DNA of 64,000 bases from Bugula neritina (taxonomy: Eukaryota > Bryozoa > Gymnolaemata > Cheilostomatida > Bugulidae): NCBI GenBank assembly GCA_964035545.1, contig OZ037766.1:7231722-7295721 (forward strand), in the 5' to 3' direction. The position numbers and the translations under genes are program-made. Within the stretch, counting starts at the first letter, position 1, and each line of letters begins with the position of its first letter. Below the pieces are notes generated by a model. That model made no database searches. It was not told where the DNA came from and saw only the letters and a program-made list of their open reading frames with translations. This document shows positions 26,801 through 45,211 of the stretch, piece after piece.

Positions 26801-27028
26801 ATGCAGTTTAAGATTCTGTTAGGGGCAGTTATGTTACAGATAAGTTATTGAAGACATTTATATATTTTTAAAATCTGAAGTTAATGTGCCTTTTTCTATC
26901 TATATGCAGATACAGAATGGATGACGTGGACATGTGTAGGAGCATGTGCTGTGGCAGTACCAATGCTATACTTCATGAAAGAACACTTTTATAGATTAGA
27001 TATAGACACTCACATTATTGAGGAATGA
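19439..27028 (+). CDS. SLC49A4/DIRC2-like MFS transporter, copy D
   Basis: Ten exons: 19439-19760, 20641-20728, 21426-21589, 22738-22803, 23263-23310, 24336-24465, 24700-24808, 25433-25631, 25962-26150 and 26910-27028 (TGA at 27026). The predicted protein is 477 aa. The start MKEAIKEN is followed by an acidic dileucine signal (ESSELLPK), YKRRWW and helix 1 with NTWSPIANA. Further motifs are DLRIGVLISS (helix 2), SERTIATSFAALSGYVG, GPYISGGNAT, YFPANPPKPP, NPNFWLLNMAYN, VTSGWIGF, YYELACDCTFPVDEG and YFMKEHFYRLDIDT at the C-terminus. Exons 2-9 have exactly the lengths of those in C and E (88, 164, 66, 48, 130, 109, 199, 189). Exon 6 uses the same GTTTGT donor as C. AATAAA at 27037-27042 overlaps the very start of the 3' UTR, so the 3' UTR may be extremely short. 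Expected location is the lysosomal membrane. Confidence 0.92.
20149..20440. mobile_element. SINE family 1 copy joined to an inverted SINE head (intron 1 of copy D)
   Basis: Arms at about 20149-20195 and 20213-20259 form an inverted repeat of about 47 bp (AACATATTTTGAAACAGTAG in both senses). The right arm read on the minus strand contains GGGAGCAGCAGTGGTCTA, which is the SINE family 1 head. From about 20270 the plus strand carries the SINE body (CTTAGTAAACACAAAGTCAG, GGTTCCAACCCC, ATGTTAGGAAGAGCATTCAG). The structure looks like two head-to-head insertions or a partial inversion. Confidence 0.6.
20754..20856. repeat. AT-rich microsatellite, (CATATA)n and (TA)n
   Basis: ACATAT hexamer repeats run into pure TA dinucleotides, ending before AGGGTAAAAACATGG. 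It lies in intron 2 of copy D, just after exon 2. Confidence 0.85.
22475..22680 (+). mobile_element. tRNA-derived SINE family 1, degenerate copy (intron 3 of copy D)
   Basis: It contains AGTGGCTATAGAGCACTGGC (weak A box), AAGTCAGGAGTACAAATCTG (weak B box), GGATGTTAGAAAGAGCAATC and the tail CATCAGGGATTTTCAAAGGGAT. Each aligns with the intact copies at 31383 and 49909. Confidence 0.65.
25815..25905. repeat. AT-rich microsatellite (TACATA)n
   Basis: Imperfect TATACATA/ACATACAT units in intron 8 of copy D, shortly before exon 9. Confidence 0.75.
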
Positions 27029-28513
27029 TAACTCTTAATAAAATTCATACATAGCCGAGTAAAGAATGCATTTCACCAAATTTAAGTCTTATGGTTGACG
27101 GGTTTTGTAGTTGTAGGTGAGAATGTAGCCATTTAGAACTAACTGTGCAATCCGTTGTGTCTATTTTGCTATTTTTTGCTTTTGAAATTTTTGCTGCACA
27201 AGCTAAAATACTGCTGGCTATATGCAATCAAATAAATTATGGGTTTGAAAAGCCTCACCTTTAATTAGGAAAGTTTACTAATGTTATTTACTTCAATGGA
27301 GCTTCATATTTGCTAATTGCTAATTTCATCGTTTTTGTAAAAATCGTATTTAAATAAGAAAGGAAAGTTTCAAAACAGCAGCTGTTTTAAGCAATCAGAC
27401 AAAATAAATTTAATGCTGTTTATGCTGTCTTTGCTTTATTAGATTCTAAGACTAGTTGAAGAGTTTATGATAGTTTATTGGTCTAGATATCAAAGGTCCA
27501 CTGTTAATAGATCTACAAGCACAAACTGACTATTATGAATAGCACTAATAACATAGTATAAACATTTATATATCAAGACAAAGCATATTTAGCATATCAT
27601 CTACAAATGACTAGAATATAACTACAGCTAGAACACATTATTAAAAAAACTTGCTGTAAAAACCAACTGGGTCATTTAGTAATTTTACCTTTTGTACTAA
27701 AGATCAAGTGCAGTCTATGCAGTGGATATAACTCCAAACAGTAACGTAAGTAAAATATTATTTTGATCATCACTTTGTTCAAATAAATACTGCCATTCTC
27801 TTGTGCTAAATTAGGATTAATTAGAAATACAGTTACATGGCATTGTATTTCTATAGGAGTCCGCCACAACTTATTTGAATAAGTACCGTACCGCAACACC
27901 ATACAGGAAGCTCAGACATTTGTAAAAATGGCTGATATTTGCTGTTACGGCGTACGATACGGTAAGTGTGAATAGGGGGTTAGGGTTGAGGCACCCCAGC
28001 CGTCTCTCTTTGACCTATGCAATCCTGACACTGCTAATGATCTGTCCACTTTATAAAATCATGGTAACTGGTGCACAACAACCCATGCATGTATTTAATA
28101 AGGACTGCATCTACATTATTGTAAAAATAGCATGTCATGTGTGCATGCATGTGGTGTAACATGTGTGGGCAGAATATAAAAATCTCTCATCATTTGTGTT
28201 ATTTTATCTCTTATTGTAGTAATCACAGCAATTATTCACATGATTAGTTATTGTAATGCAGTTATATATAAGTTGTTATTTTATGCCTAGATATTGTATT
28301 ACATCAGCATCATATGATGACAAGAGATTATCACTCACACTCACGCGAAGATAAGCTGTTTTATCAATAAGGTTTGCCTCAGTACCACTCCAACAAAGTA
28401 TCAGGAAGCAGGCCAGTTATTTAGTCTTATAAAATCATTTTTAGTCTATTTGATCATAATATGTCATTTTAAGATGAAGAAAATGTAATAAATTTGGGTG
28501 GACTAATTTTACA
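27029..28513. other. Intergenic region between copies D and E
   Basis: It holds the copy D polyadenylation signal and no recognisable exon. A weak inverted repeat (GTACCGTACCGCAAC near 27882 against GTTACGGCGTACGATACGGTA near 27941) is the only structure noticed. A 63-codon open stretch at 27968 has no recognisable domain. Confidence 0.45.
27037..27042 (+). terminator. Candidate polyadenylation signal of copy D
   Basis: AATAAA starts only 9 bases after the copy D TGA. If used, the 3' UTR would be about 25-30 bases long. Confidence 0.45.
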
Positions 28514-35402
<6,889 letters not shown>

Positions 35403-38400
35403 GCAGCTGCTAATATTCTCAACAGCTCATGTCTACACCATGCATAGCATGAAAATTCAACAGCCTTATTTACTGGTTATATACTTCTGTTGTTATTATG
35501 GGTACTTGAAAAGCTTAATTTATAATTAAAATTAAATTTTAAAATCCGGGTGAAATATATTTTTTTACATCTTGTTTTCTGACACTCATGTTTTAGATCA
35601 TTTTTATCATTACTTTTTGATATTATTATCATCATTAACTTTGATCTTTTTGTGGGTTGATAACTATTTTGTATTCTATTTAATTTTAGCAGCTCTTTAT
35701 TTTGCTCATCTCAAAAGTATATGTAAAGCTTCCAATGACTCAATATGCTATAAAAGTTTATAGATAAGACTTTTGAATACTCAATACAGTTTGGTTTACA
35801 ACCATTCATTCACTCTGTAGCATCTAACTAAAACATTGGTAAGAGTTATCTCCCCGCAAATACATGGCACGAGATATGTGCAAGATAAAGTATGGAAAGG
35901 GAAAGCAACTCCATTACCTTGACTATATAATCGTGTATGAAACCTACCATTCTAATGAGCCGCATCAATATTTATGTATGATTTATTAGCTTATAGTGAG
36001 AATATCATGTCAACGAATTATTTAAAAGACCATTAAAATTTAGAAAGCTTAAGTTAGTATATAATAGCTACTGTAGGTTAGAATCACTGAAGTGTATAGT
36101 TGGCTAGTAGCATTGCTAGTAATCACATGTATAGCCTAAGTGATGAATCTATGATTGGTGGTGTCGAAGAGGATAGTTGACTGCAACCACCCATCTTGTT
36201 CCTTTGTTTTCAGATGTACATTATATTTGATGGCTAAAAATGCGTGACCAAGCTGTGCAGTTTATTAATCATCAGGTGAATATTAACCAGTTAGGAATTT
36301 CTTAAGAGCCTGCACAAAGTGCTGAGTACCTTCTGTAGTGTAACACCCTCCCCCCACCCCCTCTCCACACAGTTGTCAAAGATTTACAGCCCTGTCACTA
36401 CTGCAGTAATTAGTGTCTCACCCTTATTCTGCTCTACCGAACTTGGAACTCTGGCTGTTTCAAATAAACTGGCAAATCTTTTTTACATTTGTCAAACATA
36501 TAAGCATTTCTCAACATGTTAGCATATTATGCTGTGATTATTTTTACGGTGGATATACATTTTTGTAGCTCTAAATGGCTGTGCGTATCTCTAGTATGCA
36601 CCATGCCATGATGTGACACACATTGTTGCTAGAAGATAACATTGTGGGCAGTCTGCTTTGGTAATTGGTAGACTATGCTATATATATGAATTGTGTTATA
36701 GATTAGCTATTAGTTTAAATATCATCAAAAATTTCCACTCTTACATTTTTCAACACCAGATCTGTAATAGCAATTATAGTATAGATACTCTGTTATTTTG
36801 TGCTAATATAGTCATGTTATGCTGCTACAGCAGTACAAGGATGTAAGAGTATAAAGTTATGAAGTCATGCCTATCAAGTAACATACTTATGCAGTAATTA
36901 CATCTTGTATAACATACTTACTGCAAGCATTCTATAACTTAATTATAGAAAATCAATAAAACCATTTGTTTGACTTGCAATGCATACTCCATGTCTTTGA
37001 GTGTCATATGCACATAGTTGGTTAGTTGAAGTAATAGCATTACTGAACTGGAATATTATGGCATATGGCATATGGCATATTTCACTATTTACCCTTTGCA
37101 CTAGTAGCTTAACATGAGAGGGAAACTTGTAGTATTTATTTTGGTTTGTGATTTCTTTCAACTGTGAACAAACTTCAACTGCATTTGCAGTTTGAAGTTG
37201 CTTTTTCTTGTCAAATCGAAACAATAGTACAATTCTGCACCACTATTCTGATTACTTGTGTGTCTTTTGCAAAGGTGACACTGGCTGTGACATTGTTAAT
37301 GTTTGGGAACTTTGTGACTCAATGCACAATCAAGAATGCTGGCTAGTAGGTGGTAAGCTACCAGATGCATAACAAGACTGCTATTCATGTTAAATCACTA
37401 CAAATAGCCATAGCCTGTTAACTTTTAAGATTGAATATACCTACAGCAAAGCAGTTTCATTAATGTCCCTGGTTGTTAGGTCTCAGGTTTAGTAGGAGCA
37501 GCTGTGGTCTAGGAGTTAGAGGGTTTGCCTAGTAAGCACGAAGTCATGAGTTGGAACCCAACAAAGGCTATTGGTGATGTTAGGAAGAGCATCCAATCAT
37601 AATTGCTCCTGTGCTTCATGTCCTTAGCCTTATTTAGCAAAAAAACTCTTTTCATCAGGGTTCTCTCACAGGGATGGCAACTATAAACTTGCGGGAGTTA
37701 AGTCTCAGGTGCAGCATTTCTACCTGCTTGTTTGACTGGTGCAGATGATTATGAGCAAGGAATTATCTGCTCTTTAATGTGGAGCAGATATTCCTAAGGC
37801 TTTGCAAAGACCTTACTGCGAGTTTAGAAACAAAAGCTTGGTGGAACTTCCATAACAACTAAATTTACAAAAGCTACAGACTAATCGAATTTGGTATATA
37901 ATTTCTTGAATCTCGCCAGCTGGTTTGAACACGTTTTTTTCAAATTTGCTAGATTTCTGCTATATTTGAAGTTTCGATTCAAGAGGCAACAACTTCCTAT
38001 TTCAGTTTCATACTGACGCCAGGACTAATTGGTACGTGACAGTTTGTAGCGATGTTTGCCTATTTTGCAACCTATAAGTTCGTATGCTACTATAGACAGA
38101 AGACTCTATACTCTTGCAGTCTACACAGTATTCTGCAGTTATATTGATGCCACATAAACTAACACCCTTTACTATGATATAGCAGCCAGCATGTTGGTTA
38201 TGAAAGCAATATGGCAGCAAGCCAGCTATAATCTCTAATGTCTCATACCAACATTCTGAGTAACTCTATCTGGTGGCAAAACATATCTTTTGTTTTTCAT
38301 CTTTGCAGATATTTAATGAATCAGTTTCCAGTATTTATGGTTGCTTTGATGGTTTATGGCAGCTAAGCTGCTAGAGTCATTATGGTGACCATGTAGTTAG

Positions 38401-39260
38401 ACATGTACACAGCTGTGGTTAAGGCAGCCTTCATAAGTGGGATCGGCAGTATAGGAATAAAATTATGGTTAGCAGCATTGAAATCTAGTTCAGTAACATT
38501 TAAATGGTTTGTCAACTACCAAAAATATCATTAAATGTTTACATGAAACCCGATTGCCAAAGTTGCCACTTTACCTGCTTCACACTACTTCAACTGACCT
38601 ACTAAATTAAGCCTTCAGTTACATTAGTTGCTGTCAAGCCTACTAACCACCCCTATGAACAACATTACCATCATAAGAGAAAGTAACACGTTCAGATAAT
38701 TAGATGAGGCAGGATAATTATAGCCAGTCACGAAGCATTCCATAATTATAGATTGTGCAAGAGATATCTGCCACACAACGCAGTCATTGTGCTATATATC
38801 ACCGTGCAATCTGTAAGTTACTATCTATAAACCAGTGTGAATAGCCTTTAGATATATAAGCTTCATTTATTACAGACATCAAACTCTAACACACAATGCA
38901 GTCCTTTTGTTACACAAATGAATGGTAGACTTCAAGTGGTTTAGTAGCACTAAATAAATTAAGTAACATGTTTCTAGAAAATGAGACATCAAAATAAAGC
39001 TGTGATTGTGACACGAAGCTATTTTCAAAGTGCAGACAGAATAAAATTATACGTTATACATGTTGTGAATATATTATATTTAATAGAAATGACAAGAATT
39101 TAAGATCTTTTGTGGGTATATTGGCTTTTGCAGAAGTGGAATATGCAATGAACTATTTGAGCAATTTTTACACTTTAAATAAAATGTTACGTAAAATAAT
39201 AATTAATAGCAACAATATAAAATAATAGTCGCATAGTTGACTGCTTAGAGGAGATGATCC
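35403..39260. other. Intergenic region between the transporter array and the thymosin gene
   Basis: No convincing exon was found. It contains a SINE copy at 37489-37701 and a short (ATATGGC)3 repeat near 37059-37081. A C-rich stretch lies at about 36346-36366. The open frames at 35326, 35572, 36319 and 37164 have no recognisable domain and no paralogous support. The convergent ends of copy E and the thymosin gene both lie here. Confidence 0.5.
37489..37701 (+). mobile_element. tRNA-derived SINE family 1 with target-site duplication
   Basis: Direct repeats GTCTCAGGT at 37480-37488 and 37702-37710 flank it. The head reads GGAGCAGCTGTGGTCTAGGA; the B-box region is GAGTTGGAACCCAAC. The core is ATGTTAGGAAGAGCATCCAA and the tail CATCAGGGTTCTCTCACAGG, ending ACTTGCGGGAGTTAA. 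Confidence 0.85.
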
Positions 39261-40108
<848 letters not shown>

Positions 40109-40188
40109 AAGTTTAGAGATTTCTATCAAGAACACAAAGCAGAATCTGGCACCTACTAACTAAAGTAAAGGAGGTTGTGCGAAGAGTA

Positions 40189-40196
40189 TATTTATA
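40189..40196 (-). promoter_or_regulatory. TATA box of the beta-thymosin gene
   Basis: TATAAATA on the minus strand lies about 80 bases upstream of the inferred 5' UTR exon donor (40108). Start of transcription would fall near 40165, inside the pyrimidine-rich CCTCCTTTACTTTAG. This suggests a TOP-like start, though that is inference. Confidence 0.55.
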
Positions 40197-41107
40197 CAGC
40201 CGGAAACTGTAGGCGGGGCTATATATTATGCTTTGATTGGCTTAACAAATATCGACAGTAATTCTTCTAGTAAAAGTAATGCTTAAGACAAAGTAGGTAT
40301 GAAATAATTTAACCTAGGCGATAATTATAGGCGCCTCTTGTCCAAATCATTTTTAACTAATGGTTTTGCTTTAGTAATCAATATATTGTATAATAATTTT
40401 GTGACACTGTAATCATTGTGACAAAAATGTAATAAGCATACCTCAAACTTATTAATATGACTAAGGGACATTAATAAGCACACTTTAATTTAGCTTCAAA
40501 TGAAGAAAACTATTATTAGTTGAATGTCTTAAAAATTTAAAGTACTTAAGATAATAGTTTAGATTGTCAGCTATAAACTGCATTGTATTATGTGGAAGTG
40601 TGTGAATATAAGTTGAAGAGCATTTTACTTACTTCTTAAAATGTTGATATCAAAATTTGTAGCAAACTGTTTCAATGGCAAATAGTTATATAGAAGCCAC
40701 TCACGTTACGTGCGCCTATTGTTGATTTAGCGTCACAAGTTGGCTTCACAAATATTTTTAATATTTTAAATGATTGTTAGAGATAGCAAATATTTGAAGT
40801 TATACAGTACAATATGAACCAAGAGAGAAGTGGGTCATCTAAAATCTAGGAAGTTAGTGCATGGCCAGCTCGCAACTTACAAGCCGTGACCTTAATTTAG
40901 AAACCATCGCCAGCTCATTCCAAAAAGCCATTCACCCTCAACTGTGCACGGGTTATTATGCTAGGATACTAGTTTTGCACAAACTTAAACATTGCTTTGC
41001 ACAGAATAACGTAGTGCATCTTTCCACAGAGCAGAAAATACATAACTATATTTTAATAAACAGTAAAAACATGAGCTAAAAAGCAGTTATAGTCATTATA
41101 TACTAGT

Positions 41108-41300
41108 AGTATGTGCTATAGCCAGTACATGCTACTAGCCAGTACATGCTACTAGTCAGTACATGCTATAGCCAGTACATGCTACTAGTCAGTACATGCT
41201 ACAGTCAGTATATATGCTATTAGTCAGTATATGCTATAATATAGTCATTATACCCAGTATACATTCCATATAGTCAGTGAATGCTAGAAGCAGTTCAACA
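41108..41300. repeat. Minisatellite, about 20-bp unit CAGTACATGCTACTAGT
   Basis: About nine imperfect units of CAGTACATGCTA(CTAGT/TAGC) run from 41118 and become more diverged towards 41300. Confidence 0.8.
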
Positions 41301-43589
41301 TGCTAGTAGTCAGCAAATTCCACAGCTAACTTGTCTGACCTTGTCTAGCATGCTTCAACCCACTACAATTTTGTAAAAAGAAATTGCGCAAAAACTATTA
41401 GTTTTTTTATGAAAATATGATGGAATGATCTTTCACTAGTCTTGGCCAACACACGTTCAAGAAGGGTTATTATAATGAGATCTAAGGGTATTTCTATAGA
41501 AGTGGAATTTCATAGTACCTCAGTGAACCTCATTTTATTTACGTTCAAGGCAATAAATCATCTACAGCCCAAAAGGCAGCATTAGAACTGGCATCAGTTG
41601 TTTACTCAAAGCTGCGCTTATGTGAGTGCACATAGGAAATAGCATAAAATAAAACTACAAATAAATTATGGCAATTTAAAGCTTAATGCTATAAAATACA
41701 GCTGTATACAATACTTTGCAAGAAGTACATGAGCATAGACGAATGCTTATTAACATTTTTGAGGATTCAAACCTGTAAGTATAAGTAGTTCGTTCCTAAA
41801 GGGGTCAAAGCTATGGGACTACATTACTGTTTAAATGAAAAACTGTTGTAGAATCGAAAGGCTTGATTTTAGCCAAGATTGCTGGTCATTTTGATTTAAA
41901 AGTCATCAACCGCCTTCTCTACACGTGAAGCATCAGCCATAGCAAAAGTAATTTTGCTGGTTCTGTTTCACAGCACATTATCGAAATCCCTTGAAACTAA
42001 TTTACCCTGAGGGCCATTGTTCGAGTTGGTTATGTAAATGTTCTAGCTCTACTATAACATCACATTGTAAAACCACTTCAGAGCCACAAGAGATAGAGTT
42101 GAGTAACCTAATTGATTGATTTGCCTATCTATCTAGCTAATACTTATATTCCCTATACATACTCCACAGCACCACTACAAGCACTCGCTGTATCAAGATG
42201 AGCTACTCAACGTCAGTGCAAACATACAATGTTCCTCTACTAAGTGGACATGTGAACAGTTATTGGATTTTGGACAAGTCAATTTTATGGTTTAGTTTCA
42301 AGTTGATAGAAGAAGCCAATAATTTAGTGCCCAGTCACTGAAGTTGGTAGAGACAAACAGTCAAGGCTAAACACAGTTACTAAGCTTCTTACTCAAATGC
42401 AGACATGCCGGCTTTGGTTTTAGTAATAGTTTTTGTCATGGAAAGACAACTTTGAGCTTTACAAATATATTTAAACCACACATTGCTATAATCAAAAGTT
42501 GGATGTATTGCAGCGTATACTATTGTATATAAATGTCTACCATGAAATGAGATACACTATGTAAACCCATATATCTAGCTACAAGTATACAGGCACATAA
42601 GATGACTGCTAGATTACTATAACAGCTGCAATTTTATTTCTTTCCAGGTGGTGCCATAATATATCTTGCTTATTGGTTATTGCTTATAGGACTAAGAGAA
42701 GAGCCTTTACCATCTTCTAATATAATACTGAGATTTACTGGCCATTTTACTTCCATGATACCTGCAGTTACTTGCATTATAAATCAGCAAGCTTTTTCTA
42801 TTGGGGTTATGCACCTTATGGCATGATCGAATGACCTTGTGATTTCTGTTTATTTCTCCATCAATTACAATTTTTAACATCAAATTGTAAATTATGAGGA
42901 AACTACAAGTAAAACATAGGAGCTCTTTATGTTGGGGAAGCATTGCTCACTATTGATCTCTAATCATATCTTAAACAAATAACTAACCCATTAGTCAGAT
43001 TCAATCAACACTATAATATTAGTCTACCATCATTCATTTTATAGTTTTGCAATAAATTGCTTTGAATTAAATCAGACCTCAGCCAATTACAGCTGTTTGT
43101 ATCTTTTGTGTGTACTGAATCATATTATTATAATTAGTTTACCACAGCAGCCTCTATCTGATACAGTTGGCAGCAGTTAATTTCACATTAATATTTATTA
43201 ATCACTGCAATTGATGCTTACAAAGGCTTCACAGAAAGCTGAATCATCAGAACAAAGACATAATAATATGCTAGCTTCACGACACTGAAGTCTGCTGAGA
43301 AATGTAGGTCAGCAGCAGCTGCGAGACTGCTGGGAACTAGGATATATCAATGCCAACATCTGCCATGTCATGTCTAGCTTAGTATAGTATGTTGTTTACT
43401 AAACAGGCTTACTGTCAGAGCTGCTGCTAGAGGGACAAACAGGAATAGTACAACTTACTAGCTAGTGAAATGATTGCTGATAACTAATAATTAAAGGAAA
43501 TGCTGCTGCTGGTTTTATATTCCCATCCAATACTCTAAACTCTAAAGTCTAAACAAGCAAATAGAAATCTAATGAGATGCAGATGCAGT

Positions 43590-43700
43590 TTTCCAGATAG
43601 CCTAAATTCTAATCAACATGTGTAGCATGAGAAGTTGTCTGATAATGAAATCTTGTAACCTTAATCTAAGCCCAAACTACAAGTTATAAACTCGAGCTAA
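43590..43700. mobile_element. Degenerate third copy of the 165-bp MITE family
   Basis: It shares ATGCAGATGCAGTTTTCCAG, TGTAGCATGAGAAGTTGT and AATCTTGTAACCTTAATC-type strings with the copies at 53288 and 55571. Ends are not definable. Confidence 0.4.
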
Positions 43701-45074
43701 GAACAAATCCACATCACTCGGTCTGCTTTTCGATAGGTTTTATGAACAGGCAGTAGGAAAGCAATAAGTCTAGATTAAAAATTTAAAGTTTGAGTTGGTA
43801 CTGACTAGGTATCTAAAAATCTGTTCCTAGGATACTATGAAATCCTAATCATGCTATCATGTGCAACTTTCTCAATTTGTCTTTGAAAAAATATCCAGTT
43901 TTTAAAGCCAATTAGCAAAGTAAACCATCCCCAAGTCATATATAATCACAATGATAATATAACATCCTTGCAAACTCAGCACCTCAAATTTTTTGAATTT
44001 TAACAATAGTCCCTTGTTGATGGATCTACTAAGCAATGAACAATATCAATAGAATAAAACTAAATGGCTGTAGAGTAATATGTTTAGACTACATTATAAC
44101 AACATATACATGTTCGGTCAAGCAAAAAATAGCTAGTTCTAAAGCTTGTGATCCTGAGTGTATTGATGGAGGAATCTATTCACAAGTAAAATTCCACCAG
44201 TTTGGTCAGCTTTATAGCTCATCATACCATACTGATATCATTATTATGTCAAAGATAATGTGGATAACAATACTAAATGGACTAAAAATAAATTTGATAC
44301 AATACAATAGGGCAGAAATATTTTAACATCATATCAAATTTTGTAAAAGGAAGCAACTACACTGTGCCTGGGTTTCTTCTCTGGTGCCTAATCTATATGC
44401 TAGATTGGTGTTCAATGTTGAAGCTATCAAAATATATTGGGATGAGTAAACATCTATGCAAGCAGCAATTCCATGAAGTACCCGCAAACCAATAACTTTT
44501 TTGCAAGATTAATGTAATAACCGGAATAGTGACTATTTGAACTTTCATGTATTTAGATAACAGATGCATATATTAATAACATCAAGATTTACAGCCAAAT
44601 AAAACACTTCTATAATCAAAGCACCAGTGACTCTACTGTGCAGTCTGTAAGCTAAAAAAATAGAAATGACACAAATACCATTAGTTATCAGAACCTTGTG
44701 GCATTGCCACCAGCAGTGGCTTTTCATATATTAGTCCATTCCATCACTCATTACTTATATACAAGTGATGGCCATCTTATAACAGAAATGGCTGTAAACA
44801 CAATCATTAATCATATAACGTAGAAAATACTTAACATTGCACATTATGCTCAATGAACTGAGTTATAAAATATAAATAATACTAATAGATGATAATTTCA
44901 ATTTAATGAGACAAACTGCAAAAATACAGCATGGTCTTTGAATCCAATGCCTGCAAGTTGTATGAGTAATGTAAAAAATTATATTAGAATAGTGTATATA
45001 TGATTCTCCTACTAACTCTGCTGCATATAGTAAGACTACAGAATGCCTTCCCTGTGTGTCAGTCAGCTATGAGC

Positions 45075-45165
45075 TGCCACTGGAGCTATGAGCTGCCAGT
45101 AGAGCGCTGCCAGTAGAGCACTGCTGTTAGAGCGCTGCCAGTAGAGCGCTGCTGTTAGAAAGACT
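45075..45165. repeat. Short minisatellite, units of AGAGCGCTGCCAGT type
   Basis: About five or six imperfect 14-15 bp units (GAGCGCTGCCAGTA, GAGCACTGCTGTTA and similar) lie just downstream of the Neuralized stop codon, so probably in its 3' UTR. GAGCGCTGC is partly self-complementary. Confidence 0.65.
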
Positions 45166-45211
45166 CATTCTTCATCTTTAAATATTTTGCACAGTTCTCT
45201 CACTTAACACT

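Larger units (their letters stand above)
40200..45211. other. Intergenic region between thymosin and Neuralized genes
   Basis: Apart from a minisatellite (41108-41300), a degenerate MITE copy (about 43590-43700) and a short 14-15 bp minisatellite (45075-45165), I see nothing defined. A stretch at 42648-42825 follows an acceptor-like TTTCTTTCCAG and is open for about 60 codons. It has no recognisable domain and no partner exon. Confidence 0.45.

Noticed and set aside
36319-36522. 67-codon open frame in the gap between copy E and thymosin
   Set aside because: No domain, no conservation seen, and its start is in a C-rich low-complexity stretch.
41108-41300. CRISPR-like array of repeats
   Set aside because: Units are contiguous imperfect minisatellite copies without unique spacers, and the DNA is animal nuclear.
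42648-42825. About 60-codon open stretch after an acceptor-like TTTCTTTCCAG
   Set aside because: No recognisable domain, no donor-acceptor partner, and AT-rich composition like the surroundings.
44036-44326. 96-codon open frame
   Set aside because: No recognisable domain or splice partner; random open stretches of this length are expected in this AT-rich window.
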